Source: an uncultured Streptomyces sp. (GTDB lineage Bacteria > Actinomycetota > Actinomycetes > Streptomycetales > Streptomycetaceae). Taken from it: DNA of 64,000 nucleotides. The stretch covers positions 186,001 to 250,000 of the forward strand of contig NZ_CANLBS010000011.1 in the NCBI RefSeq assembly GCF_947488945.1, given 5' to 3'. The notes under the pieces are model-generated. The model had not been told where the DNA came from. It ran no database searches and saw only the letters and a program-made list of their open reading frames with translations. The first letter of the stretch is position 1. Each line of letters opens with the position of its first letter. The position numbers and the translations under genes were made by a program. Of the stretch, positions 8,110 to 16,432 are shown in pieces.

Positions 8110-9342
8110 TTGAACAGCAACACCTTCCGTCTCGCTGCCCTGACGGCCGTCGCCGCTCCCGTCGCGCTGCTCGCCGGCGTTCCCGCGCAGGCGGCCACCG
8201 CGACCTCCTCGGACGAGGGCAGGGCGAGTGCGGTCGTGCTCCGCACCGGACTCGACGTCTCGCTCCTCGACAAGGCGGTGGACATGCCCCTGGAGGTCAC
8301 GCTCAACGAGGTGACGGCGCCGCGCAGCGCGGAGCAGACCGCGCTGAGCGTGCGGGTGGAGGGCGCCGACGGGGGGAGGCCGGTCAGCGTGCTGCGGGCC
8401 GACGTGGCGACCTCCGAGGCGACGGTGACCAGGAAGAAGGCGGAGGGGCGGAGCAACCTGGTGAAGGCGCGGGTGCACGTGCCCGGTCTGCCGCGGCTGT
8501 CGCTCGTCGAGGTCGAGAAGGTCACGTCCAAAGCGGTGTGCGAGGTCGGCAGGAAGCCCGTCGCGGAGTCCGACGTGCTCGGCCACGTCTCCGTGCTGGG
8601 CAAGCGGATCACGCTCACTTCGGGCGGCACGACGGAGGTGGACGTGCCCGGTGTCGGCAAGGTGACCCTGGACCTGTCGAAGACTTCCACCACCTCCCGG
8701 ACCGCCGCCGCGGCGGCCCTCCAACTCCGCGTCTCCGTCAACCCGCTCAGGTTGAACGTGGCGAACGTCGAGGGGGAGGTCACCCTCGCCGGAGCCACCT
8801 GCACCACGCCAGGCCGCCACGGCGGCGGCAACAGCGGCGGCCACAACGGCGGTTCCGGCAACGGTGGTGGCCACAACGGCGGTTCGAGCGAAGGCGGCTC
8901 GGACAACGGCGGCTCGGACAACGGCGGCTCGGACAACGGCGGCTCGGACGACGGTGGCACCAGCGACGGCGGTGCGGGCGACGGCGGGACCGACAACGGC
9001 GGCGCCTCCACGGGCGGCGCGGGCAGCAGCGACGGCGCGAGCAGCGGCAGCACGACCGGCACCGGCGGCTCGGACGCCGGCGGCTCCGGCGACGGCGACG
9101 GCTCGGGTACCAGCGGTACCGGCGGCAAGGACTCCACCGGCGGCTCCGGCGACGGCGGCACGGACACGGACGTGAAGACCCGGACCGGCGCCGACTCGTC
9201 GTCCGGCTCCACCGGCAACCTCGCCGAGACCGGTTCCTCGTCCAGCACCCCGTACCTCGCGGGCGGCGCGGCCCTGCTGCTGGCCGTCGGCGCGGGCGCG
9301 ACCGTGCTGGCCCGCCGCCGCAGCGGCGGCAACCAGGGCTGA
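8110..9342 (+). CDS. SCO1860-family LAETG-anchored surface protein
   Basis: Secreted wall-anchored protein of 410 aa. Starting at TTG 8110 it has a signal peptide (residues 1-28, ending VPAQA|AT), a folded region to about residue 235, a Gly/Ser/Asn/Asp repeat region (about 237-360) built on GGSDNGGSDNGG units, and a C-terminal sorting signal: LAETG at 371-375, a hydrophobic helix and a basic RRRSGG tail. LAETG fits class E sortases, which link proteins to peptidoglycan on aerial structures and hyphae. An in-frame ATG at 8053 would give an implausible leader. From memory this is the SCO1860 family; its molecular role is unknown to me. Codon periodicity in the repeat is strong. Confidence 0.85.
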   Translation: MNSNTFRLAALTAVAAPVALLAGVPAQAATATSSDEGRASAVVLRTGLDVSLLDKAVDMPLEVTLNEVTAPRSAEQTALSVRVEGADGGRPVSVLRADVATSEATVTRKKAEGRSNLVKARVHVPGLPRLSLVEVEKVTSKAVCEVGRKPVAESDVLGHVSVLGKRITLTSGGTTEVDVPGVGKVTLDLSKTSTTSRTAAAAALQLRVSVNPLRLNVANVEGEVTLAGATCTTPGRHGGGNSGGHNGGSGNGGGHNGGSSEGGSDNGGSDNGGSDNGGSDDGGTSDGGAGDGGTDNGGASTGGAGSSDGASSGSTTGTGGSDAGGSGDGDGSGTSGTGGKDSTGGSGDGGTDTDVKTRTGADSSSGSTGNLAETGSSSSTPYLAGGAALLLAVGAGATVLARRRSGGNQG

Positions 9343-9380
9343 CCCGCCCGGAGGCCCCGAGCGCGGGCCTCCGGACCGGA

Positions 9381-9422
9381 GGGAGTGCCCCGGACCGGGG
9401 AGAACCGGTCCGGGGCACTCCC
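9381..9422 (+). terminator. Terminator after the LAETG protein gene
   Basis: A perfect 18-bp stem (9381-9398 with 9405-9422) with the loop GGAGAA, 38 nt after the stop codon of the surface protein. Confidence 0.8.
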
Positions 9423-9531
9423 ACGCCCGGCGCCGGTGGGTGGGGCGGCGTCCCCCGTCCCCGTGTCACAACCCGGCGGCCCGTCTCGTCCCAGAGGTGC
9501 ACTCACCCACGAGCACCCGAGGGAGCACACC

Positions 9532-10008
9532 ATGGACGCGCGACTCGACTACTTCGCCGATCCGAACGCGAGCAAGGCGTTCAAGCACTTCATGGCGATC
9601 GGCCAGATCCTCAAGGCATCGGCCCTGCCGGCCGCCACGCAGGAGCTGGTGGCGTTGCGGGTCAGCCAGATCAACGGCTGTGCCGCCTGCATCGACATGC
9701 ACACCAAGGAGGCGGCCGCCGCGGGCGAGACGGCGGTGCGGCTGAACCTGGTGGCCGCGTGGCGGGAGGCCACCGTCTTCACCGGGGCCGAACGCGCCGC
9801 GCTGGAACTGGCCGAGCAGGGCACCCGGGTCGCGGACGCGGGCGAGGGCGTCGACGACGAGGTCTGGGCACGCGCCGCCCAGCACTACGACGAGGGGCAG
9901 CTCACCGTCCTGGTGATGCTGGTCTCCTTCATGAACACGGTGAACCGGCTGAACATCATCACCCGTCAGCCGGCCGGCGGGTACGAGGCCGGGCAAGCGG
10001 CCCACTGA
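9532..10008 (+). CDS. Carboxymuconolactone decarboxylase / AhpD-like protein
   Basis: All-alpha AhpD-fold protein of 158 aa with the redox motif C50-AA-C53 followed by His57 (NGCAACIDMHTKEA). This is the alkylhydroperoxidase-like branch rather than the decarboxylase branch, so a thiol-dependent peroxidase role is likely. The ATG at 9532 has GAGGGAG upstream. It is a single-gene unit between a terminator and the minus-strand DHFR-like gene; no AhpC partner is adjacent. Confidence 0.88.
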   Translation: MDARLDYFADPNASKAFKHFMAIGQILKASALPAATQELVALRVSQINGCAACIDMHTKEAAAAGETAVRLNLVAAWREATVFTGAERAALELAEQGTRVADAGEGVDDEVWARAAQHYDEGQLTVLVMLVSFMNTVNRLNIITRQPAGGYEAGQAAH

Positions 10009-10189
10009 CATCCCGGCCCACCCACATCCCCACCCACCGGTATCCCGCCGGATCGCCGAGCCGTCACCAAAGTCAACTGCCGCTGAGACCCGCAAGTTAC
10101 GAGGCTATGCGCAGTTGGCCGTGGTGGCCCGCCGATTCAAGCGGGTGCGCCGTGGGTGCTCGACTCGCCGGGGTGGGGTGGTGGCGCGG

Positions 10190-10810
10190 CTACCGTGGGC
10201 GCACGGCGTAGGTCAGGTGCGTCACGCGCGACGACGGCTCGGAACGGACCGGCTCCAGAGCGACCCTGGACGCGTCCACGCCGTCGAACAGGCGGATGCC
10301 GGCGCCGAACAGCACCGGTGACAGCGCGATCGAGAACTCGTCGACCAGGCCCGCGTTCACGTACTCCAGGATCGTCGCGCCGCCACCCGCGATGCGGACG
10401 TCACGGTCGCCGGCGGCCTCGCGGGCCTGGTCGAGCGCGGTCTCGATGCCGTCGTCGACGAAGTGGAACGTGGTGCCGCCGGGCCGCTCCCAGGGGTCAC
10501 GCTTCTCGTGCGTCACGACGAACACCGGCGTGTGGAAGGGCGCCTCCTCCGGCCACATCTGCTCGCCGGCGTCGAACATGCGCTTGCCCATGACGCTCGC
10601 GCCGGTGCGCTCGAACGTTTCCCGCGCGATGTCGTTGTCGCGCCCTTCCTTGCCGCCCTCGCCGAGCTTCAGGTTCTCCCGGAAGAACCGCAGCGGGAAG
10701 ATCCACTGCTGCAGTTCCATCCACTGCTGCCCCATCAAGTCCTCGGAGGACTCGGGCGCGATGAACCCGTCCAGCGACATCGACACGCTGAAGAACACCT
10801 TCCCGGCCAT
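10190..10810 (-). CDS. Dihydrofolate reductase family protein (RibD C-terminal domain)
   Basis: 206-aa protein of the RibD-C/DHFR-like reductase family: N-terminal VSMSLDGFIA, central ASVMGKRMFDAGEQMW, and RIAGGGATILEYVNAGLVDEFSIALSPVLFGAGIRLF, the family's nucleotide- and substrate-site strands. These stand-alone proteins are common in actinobacteria and are usually not the essential DHFR. The start overlaps the stop of the SRPBCC gene by one base (TGATG), so the two are translationally coupled and probably governed by the ArsR gene upstream. Confidence 0.85.
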   Translation of the reverse strand: MAGKVFFSVSMSLDGFIAPESSEDLMGQQWMELQQWIFPLRFFRENLKLGEGGKEGRDNDIARETFERTGASVMGKRMFDAGEQMWPEEAPFHTPVFVVTHEKRDPWERPGGTTFHFVDDGIETALDQAREAAGDRDVRIAGGGATILEYVNAGLVDEFSIALSPVLFGAGIRLFDGVDASRVALEPVRSEPSSRVTHLTYAVRPR

Positions 10811-11316
10811 CAGCCCTCCGCTCCCTTCCGCGCGAGGTCGGTGACGTAGGCGGCCAGGTTGCTCAGGGTCTGCCGGCCGCCCTCGATCGCGTGGTACTTC
10901 TCGACCGCCTCGTCGCGCAGTTCCCCGGTGGGGAACACCGTGCGCATCTCGATCCGGGTCGCCGCGCCGTCGGGCTCGAACGTCAGGACCGACTCGAAGG
11001 CGTTCGGGTCGCCGCGGGACTCACCATGGAGAAACTCGATCCGCTCCGGCGCGACGATCTCGGTCCAGGTGATCCACTCGCTGTAGTCGGTCCCGTCCGG
11101 TCCGTGCATCACGAAGTCCCACTCCGCGCCGACGCGGAACTCGAACGACTGCGTGGTGGTGGTGAACCCCTCCGGCCCCCACCACCGCGACAGGTGCCGG
11201 ACCTCGGTGAACGCCTCGAACACCAGCTCCCGCGGGGCGTCGATGATCCGGGAGATCACGATCTCCCGGTCGGCCGTCGCCGGCTCCGCCCGCGCTTCTT
11301 GCCTTGCCCCTGCCAT
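10810..11316 (-). CDS. SRPBCC / AHSA1-like domain protein
   Basis: 168-aa START/Bet v1-like ligand-binding fold of the Aha1-C group: DREIVISRIIDAPRELVFEAF, HLSRWWGPEGFTTTT, EIVAPERIEFLHGE and ATRIEMRTVFPTGE are typical. It lies 3 nt after the ArsR stop and overlaps the DHFR-like gene. ArsR-SRPBCC pairs of this kind are very common in actinobacteria, and the regulator generally controls the pair. The ligand is not known. Confidence 0.9.
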   Translation of the reverse strand: MAGARQEARAEPATADREIVISRIIDAPRELVFEAFTEVRHLSRWWGPEGFTTTTQSFEFRVGAEWDFVMHGPDGTDYSEWITWTEIVAPERIEFLHGESRGDPNAFESVLTFEPDGAATRIEMRTVFPTGELRDEAVEKYHAIEGGRQTLSNLAAYVTDLARKGAEG

Positions 11317-11319
11317 CGG

Positions 11320-11656
11320 TCATTCCTCCTGTGGTGTCTGCTTGAGGTCCTGCACGTAGGTGTCCAGCCGGTCGAAACTCTGGTTCCAGAACCGCTCGAA
11401 TCCGCCGGCCCACTCGTAAACCGGCCGCAGCCCGCCGGCGTCCAAGCCGTAGAGGCGCTGCTTGCCCGCTCCGCGGACCCGCACCAGCCCCACCTCCCGG
11501 AGCACCCGCAGGTGCTCGGACGCCCCCGGCTGACTCATCCCCAGCTCCTGGGCCAGGTCGGTCACCGGCCGCTCGCCCGCCCGCAGCAGCGCCAGGATGT
11601 CCCGGCGCTGCGGCTCGGCGATCGCGTTGAAGACGTCGTACGTCGTCGCTGCTCAT
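11320..11656 (-). pseudogene. ArsR-family regulator gene disrupted by a 7-bp tandem duplication
   Basis: The winged-helix body is intact (AIAEPQRRDILALLRAGERP, VTDLAQELGMSQPGASEHLR, VYEWAGGFERFWNQSFDRLD), but its frame has no usable start: upstream it meets TGA at 11653-11655. The natural ATG at 11656 is in another frame. The cause is visible: ACGACGT occurs twice in tandem (11640-11646 and 11633-11639 on the minus strand). Deleting one copy gives 330 nt, 109 aa, beginning MSSDDVFNAIAEPQRR. The only in-frame alternative is GTG 11565 (81 aa), which lacks the first helices. It may be a true inactivation, a reversible repeat-number change or an assembly error. Confidence 0.8.
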
Positions 11657-11777
11657 GTCATGGGAGCATCATATTCCGATATAGGCATGCGTCAAGCCGG
11701 TCGGGAACCGGGCGAGTCTTGTCGGATGGCGTCCCCGCACGGGCCGGCCCGCACCGGGCGGCTCGTAGGCTGGGCCG

Positions 11778-12584
11778 GTGACCCTGAGCGCGGCACCCCT
11801 CCTCCCCGTCAACCTGACGCTCGGCATCCTGCTGGCCGTGCTGCTCCTGGTGGCGGCGGGGGTGGCGTACCGCTGTCACCTGTCCCCGGCCGACGGGGCG
11901 AACCGCCCGCGCGAGATCCTGGTCGCCGGGGTACGCGCGGCGGCCCAACTGGCGGCGGTCTCCCTGATCATCAAGTGGGCCGTCACGGACGTGCTCGGCA
12001 CGCTGGCCTTCCTGGCCGTCATGTTCGCGGTGGCGGTGCGCACCACGGGGCGCAGGATCACCGCCAACGGCACCTGGTGGCTGGCGGCCGTGCCCCTCGC
12101 GGCGGGGGTGGCGCCGGTCGTCGGGGCGCTGCTGCTCACCGGACTGGTGCCGGTGAAGGGGGTCGCGCTGATCCCCGTCACCGGCATTCTGATCGGCGGG
12201 GCACTCACCGTCACCGTGCAGGCAGGCCGCCGCGCCCTCGACGAACTGGAGCAGCGGCGCGGCGAGGTGGAGGCGGCGATGGCCCTCGGTTTCTCCGACC
12301 GGGACGCCCGTACGGAGATCGCCCGCGCCCCCGCCTCCGACGCACTGCTGCCCGGCCTCGACCAGACCCGTACGGTCGGCCTCGTCACGCTTCCCGGTGC
12401 CTTCGTCGGCATGCTGCTGGGCGGCGCGAGCCCGCTGATGGCGGGCGCGGTGCAGCTCTTCGTGCTGATCGCCCTGCTGGCGGTGCAGGCCGTCGCCGTC
12501 GCCCTCACCATCGAACTCGTCGCCCGGCACCGGCTGTTCCGGCCCGGTCGGGACGACGGCACCGGCGCACGGGCGACCGGATAG
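11778..12584 (+). CDS. FetB/YbbM (UPF0014) family ABC transporter permease
   Basis: 268-aa polytopic membrane protein with about seven hydrophobic segments. Family marks are REILVAGVRAAAQLAAVSLI, VRTTGRRITAN, PVTGILIGGALTVT, RRGEVEAAMALGFSDRDA and QTRTVGLVTLPGAFVGMLLGG. The E. coli relative FetB acts with the ATPase FetA in iron export and peroxide resistance. No FetA-like ATPase is adjacent here, so the partner is encoded elsewhere or the protein works differently. The GTG at 11778 is used. It converges on cobC with a 27-nt gap. Confidence 0.85.
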   Translation: MTLSAAPLLPVNLTLGILLAVLLLVAAGVAYRCHLSPADGANRPREILVAGVRAAAQLAAVSLIIKWAVTDVLGTLAFLAVMFAVAVRTTGRRITANGTWWLAAVPLAAGVAPVVGALLLTGLVPVKGVALIPVTGILIGGALTVTVQAGRRALDELEQRRGEVEAAMALGFSDRDARTEIARAPASDALLPGLDQTRTVGLVTLPGAFVGMLLGGASPLMAGAVQLFVLIALLAVQAVAVALTIELVARHRLFRPGRDDGTGARATG

Positions 12585-12611
12585 CGAGGGAAGCCGGACG
12601 CACGCCCCGCC

Positions 12612-14231
12612 CTATGCCGGGTGCGCCTGCAACGCCAGGTCCAGCGCCTGGAGGAAACGGTTCGTCGTGACGCGGTCGCGGACCGCCAGGCGCAGCCACT
12701 GCGGTCCGAGGCCGGGGAAGGTGTCGCCGCGCCGGGCGGCGAAGCCGAGCGCGCGCAGGGTGCCCCGGACCTCCGCGGCGCGTTCCAGCCGGATCAGCAC
12801 GAACGGGCCCTCGGCGGGACCCGCCACCTCGATCTCGTCGAACTCGGCGACCCCGGCCAGCAGATGGGCCCGGTCCACCGCGATGCGTTCCGCCGCGCAG
12901 GCCGCCTCGGCGAGCGCGAACGGCTCCACGCACGCCTCGGCCGCGGCCAGCGCCGGGGTCGACACCGGCCACAGCGGCTGTGCCTCCGCCAGCAGCGCCA
13001 CGGTCTCCGGTCCGGCCAGCACGTAGCCGATCCGCAGCCCCGCCAGCCCCCAGGTCTTGGTCAGGCTCCGCAGCACCACCAGCCCCGGAAGGTCGGTGCG
13101 CCCGCACAGCGCCTCCCGCTCGCCGGGCACCGCGTCCATGAACGCCTCGTCCACCACCAGCGTCCGGCCGGGCCGCGCCAGCTTCTCCAGCACGGCGGCC
13201 GGGTGGAGCACCGAGGTCGGATTGGTCGGATTGCCGATCACCACGAGGTCGGCCTCCTCCGGCACCATGGCCGGAACCAGCCGGAAGCCGTCCTCCGCGC
13301 GCAGCACCACCCGGTCCACCGTGTGCCCCGCCGCCCGCAGCGCCGCCTCGGGCTCGGTGAACTGCGGGTGCACCACCACCGGCCGTCTCGCCGGTATCGC
13401 CCGTGCGATCAGCACGAACGCCTCCGCCGCGCCCGCCGTCAGCAGCACCCGCTCCACCGGCAGCCCGTGCCGGGCGGCCACCGCCGCACGGGCCGGTCCG
13501 CCGTCCGGATAGGCGGCCAGCGAGCCCAGTGAGCAGGCGATGCGCTCCCGCAGCCAGTGCGGGGGCGTGCCGGTGCGGACGTTGACCGCGAGGTCCGTCA
13601 GGCCACCGCCGCGCACCTCGGCGTCACCGTGGTGACGCAGATCGGGACCGGCGCTCTCGGCGTACTGCGTGGGGGGAGTCATGGCAGCCATGGTGGACGG
13701 TGCGGCCCCGTCCGTCACGGGTGCGGCCGGATCGCTTGCCGTTGGGTGGCTGAAAACAGTCGTCGGTGCGGCAACCCCGGTATCCGCCGCATCCGCCGTA
13801 CGCCCCGGCCGCCGCCGGGCCACCGCGCAGGTGGCCCGCGCCGAACGGATCTTCGGCACCAGCAGCTCGTCGGCCGCGTACAGGGCCGCCGCCTCCGCCA
13901 CCGACGGCGTTCCGGTCACCTCCGCCACCTGCCCCGAAGGGCCCGGCACCCGTACGCCCGCCAGCGCGGCCACGGTCCGGCCGCGCAGCGGCACCCCCAG
14001 CCGGGCCGCCGCCGCCACGATGCCCGGTTCGGTCGTCTTCGCGTCCACCGTGGCCAGTTCCACCACGTCCGCCGCCCGCAGTCCGGCCGCCTCCAGCGCC
14101 TGCCCGATCAGACCGAGCACTTCCTCGCACGCCACCCCCCGGCGCGATCCGACCCCCACCACGAGACCGCCGGGCGATCCCCCGGCCCTCCCGCCGGACG
14201 TCCCGGTTCCGGATGCGGCGGGCGTGGTCAT
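12612..14231 (-). CDS. cobC: Fused CbiG-C/CobE domain and CobC threonine-phosphate decarboxylase-like aminotransferase
   Basis: Two-domain cobalamin protein of 539 aa. Residues about 22-140 (LVVGVGSRRGVACEEVLGL to LLVPKIRSARATCAVARR) form a CobE/CbiG C-terminal domain. After a linker (140-200) comes a class I/II PLP aminotransferase (205-539) with GNPTNPTS (333-340), Asp361 (VVDEAFMD) and Schiff-base Lys392 (RSLTKTWGLAGLRIGY). This is the Rv2231c/CobC type that makes (R)-1-amino-2-propanol phosphate for the nucleotide loop, fused to a domain used in corrin ring contraction. It is transcribed apart from the cobD-cobB operon and divergent from the ZIP gene 94 nt away. Confidence 0.9.
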   Translation of the reverse strand: MTTPAASGTGTSGGRAGGSPGGLVVGVGSRRGVACEEVLGLIGQALEAAGLRAADVVELATVDAKTTEPGIVAAAARLGVPLRGRTVAALAGVRVPGPSGQVAEVTGTPSVAEAAALYAADELLVPKIRSARATCAVARRRPGRTADAADTGVAAPTTVFSHPTASDPAAPVTDGAAPSTMAAMTPPTQYAESAGPDLRHHGDAEVRGGGLTDLAVNVRTGTPPHWLRERIACSLGSLAAYPDGGPARAAVAARHGLPVERVLLTAGAAEAFVLIARAIPARRPVVVHPQFTEPEAALRAAGHTVDRVVLRAEDGFRLVPAMVPEEADLVVIGNPTNPTSVLHPAAVLEKLARPGRTLVVDEAFMDAVPGEREALCGRTDLPGLVVLRSLTKTWGLAGLRIGYVLAGPETVALLAEAQPLWPVSTPALAAAEACVEPFALAEAACAAERIAVDRAHLLAGVAEFDEIEVAGPAEGPFVLIRLERAAEVRGTLRALGFAARRGDTFPGLGPQWLRLAVRDRVTTNRFLQALDLALQAHPA

Positions 14232-14325
14232 GTCGGTGTTCCTCTCCTACGGGGGTGGTACGGGCCCCGCGGGCGGCAGGGGGACCGAGATGCGGGCGGG
14301 TGCCCTCATCGGCTAGCAAGGGCGC

Positions 14326-15048
14326 ATGGCGGTGTTCGTCGCGCTCGGCGCGTTCCTGATGACCCTGGTGGGCGGCTGGGTCGCCCGGCGCGTCACCGAC
14401 CGCCGCCACCTGGTGCTGGGGCTGGCCGGCGGGCTGATGCTCGGCGTGGTCGGGCTCGACCTGCTGCCGGAGGCCGTCGAGGCGGCCGGCGCCCCCGTCT
14501 TCGGGGTGCCCGCCGCCCTGCTGCTCTTCGTCGGCGGCTTCCTGGCGGCCCACCTGGTGGAGCGGCTGCTGGCGGTGCGCCAGGCGGCGCACGGCGCTGC
14601 CGGGGAGCGCGTACCGCAGGTCGGGCTGACGGCGGCCGCCGCCATGGTCGTGCACAGCCTGATGGACGGGGTGGCCCTCGGCGCCGCGTTCCAGGTCGGC
14701 ACCGGCATGGGGCTCACCGTCGCGCTGGCCGTCGTCACCCACGACTTCGCCGACGGATTCAACACGTACACCCTCACCAGCCTCTACGGGAACGACCGCC
14801 GCAAGGCGCTCGGCATGCTCTTCGCCGACGCGCTCGCCCCGATCGTGGGCGCGGCGAGCACGCTCGTGTTCACCCTTCCGGAGGAACTGCTCGGCTGCTA
14901 TCTCGGCTTCTTCGGAGGGGCGTTGCTCTACCTGGCCGCGGCCGAGATCCTGCCCGAGGCGCACCACGACCACCCGGCCCGTTCCACGCTGCTGTGCACC
15001 GTCGGCGGAGTGGGTTTCATCTGGCTGGTCGTCGGCATCGCCGAGTAG
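14326..15048 (+). CDS. ZIP-family metal transporter
   Basis: 240-aa membrane protein with about eight helices. The metal-site helices are recognisable: VVHSLMDGVALG (His110, Asp114) and VTHDFADGFN (His139, Asp140, Asp143), the GufA/ZIP pattern with Asp where many members have Glu. It lies inside the cobalamin cluster, divergent from cobC and convergent with cobB (38-nt gap). ZIP proteins carry Zn, Fe, Mn, Co or Cd. Placement beside a cobaltochelatase suggests cobalt supply, but that is inference. The family is certain; the substrate is not. Confidence 0.85.
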   Translation: MAVFVALGAFLMTLVGGWVARRVTDRRHLVLGLAGGLMLGVVGLDLLPEAVEAAGAPVFGVPAALLLFVGGFLAAHLVERLLAVRQAAHGAAGERVPQVGLTAAAAMVVHSLMDGVALGAAFQVGTGMGLTVALAVVTHDFADGFNTYTLTSLYGNDRRKALGMLFADALAPIVGAASTLVFTLPEELLGCYLGFFGGALLYLAAAEILPEAHHDHPARSTLLCTVGGVGFIWLVVGIAE

Positions 15049-15085
15049 CTGTTCCGCCCCCCGGCCGCCACCGGGTGCCCGTGCC

Positions 15086-16432
15086 TCACCGCGCCCCGCA
15101 CCGCTCGACGAACCGCCGCGCCATGCCGGGCGAGGCCGCCCAGTGGGTGTGCAGATAGCTCGCGTGGACGCCCCACTCCACGAAGCCCTCGACCCGCCGC
15201 TCCGGCAGATGCATCCCCCAGGCCGGCACCGCGCCCGCACCGGGCTCCAGCACCGTCCGGTGGAACTCGTGGCCCCGCACCCGCGTCCCGGTCACCGCCA
15301 GCGGACTGTCGGACACCGCCACCGCCTCCCGGTAACCGAGGGTCAGCCGCTTCGTCATCCGCGCCTCGGCGTCCAGCACCCCGCACATCGGCAGCCCGTC
15401 CAGCTCCCGCGCGAGATACAGCAGCCCGGCGCACTCCGCGGCCACCGGAGCGCCCCGCTCCGCCAGCGCGGTCACGGCCGCCCGCAGCGGCTCGTTGGCC
15501 GACAGCTCCGGGGCGTACACCTCCGGGAAGCCGCCGCCGACCACCAGGCCGGCGGTGCCGTCCGGCAGCTTCTCGTCGTGCAGCGGGTCGAACACCACCA
15601 CGTCGGCACCGGCCGCCGTCAGCAGTTCGGCGTGTTCGGCGTAGGCGAAGGTGAAGGCGGGACCGCCGGCCACCGCCACCACCGGACGGGCCGCGGCCGG
15701 CTCCGGGGCCGGCGGGCGCCAGGGCCCGGCGGCCGACGGGGGAGCGGTGCGGGCGAGCGCCATCAGCGCGTCCAGGTCGCAGCCCGCCCGCACCCGTTCG
15801 CCCATCGCCCGCACCGCCTCGACGGCGTCCGTGTGGCGCTCGGCGGCCGGCACCAGGCCGAGGTGGCGGGACGGCGTCTCCACCTGCGCCGCCCGCCGCA
15901 GCACCCCGAGCACCGGCAGCCCGGAACCCTCCAGGGCGTCGCGCAGCAGCGCCTCGTGCCGGTCGGAGGCCACCTTGTTCAGGATGACCCCGCCGATCCG
16001 CACCCCGGGGTCCCAGGAGGCGAAGCCGTGCACGAGGGCGGCGACCGAGCGCGACTGCGAGGACGCGTCCACCACCAGTACCACCGGTGCCCGCAGCAAG
16101 GTCGCCACCTGCGCCGTCGACGCCAGCTCGCCCTGACCGGAGGCCCCGTCGAACAGCCCCATGACGCCCTCGACGACCGCCAGGTCGCAGCCCTCGGAGC
16201 CGTGCGCGAACAGCGGCTCGATCAGGTCCGTCCCGCACATGTAGGCGTCGAGGTTGCGGCCCGGACGGCCGGTCGCCAGCGCGTGGTAGCCCGGATCGAT
16301 GTAGTCCGGGCCCACCTTGTGCGGCGAGACGGCGAGGCCCCGCTCCGCGAAGGCCGCCATCAGGCCGGTGGCCACGGTGGTCTTGCCGCTGCCGGACGCC
16401 GGAGCGGCGATGACCAGTCGGGGAACGCTCAC
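15086..16432 (-). CDS. cobB: Cobyrinic acid a,c-diamide synthase CobB
   Basis: 448-aa glutamine- and ATP-dependent amidase that amidates the a and c side chains of the corrin ring. The N-terminal dethiobiotin-synthetase-like domain has the P-loop APASGSGKTT (10-19) and KVGPDYIDPGYH; the C-terminal class I glutaminase-like domain has GGGFPEVYA and nucleophile Cys334 (AAECAGLLYLA). The GTG start at 16432 overlaps the cobO stop (GTGA). It is the last gene of cobD-cobQ-chlID-cobO-cobB. Confidence 0.95.
   Translation of the reverse strand: MSVPRLVIAAPASGSGKTTVATGLMAAFAERGLAVSPHKVGPDYIDPGYHALATGRPGRNLDAYMCGTDLIEPLFAHGSEGCDLAVVEGVMGLFDGASGQGELASTAQVATLLRAPVVLVVDASSQSRSVAALVHGFASWDPGVRIGGVILNKVASDRHEALLRDALEGSGLPVLGVLRRAAQVETPSRHLGLVPAAERHTDAVEAVRAMGERVRAGCDLDALMALARTAPPSAAGPWRPPAPEPAAARPVVAVAGGPAFTFAYAEHAELLTAAGADVVVFDPLHDEKLPDGTAGLVVGGGFPEVYAPELSANEPLRAAVTALAERGAPVAAECAGLLYLARELDGLPMCGVLDAEARMTKRLTLGYREAVAVSDSPLAVTGTRVRGHEFHRTVLEPGAGAVPAWGMHLPERRVEGFVEWGVHASYLHTHWAASPGMARRFVERCGAR

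Noticed and set aside
8820..9180. Gly/Ser/Asn-rich repeat of the LAETG protein as a possible CRISPR-like or mobile repeat
   Set aside because: The 12-18 nt periodicity is explained by GGSDNGG codons in a continuous reading frame of a wall-spanning region.
10009..10189. Possible gene remnant downstream of the AhpD-like gene
   Set aside because: A frame gives RKLRGYAQLAVVARRFKRVR, which looks vaguely protein-like, but there is no start signal, no recognised family and no support beyond 30 codons.
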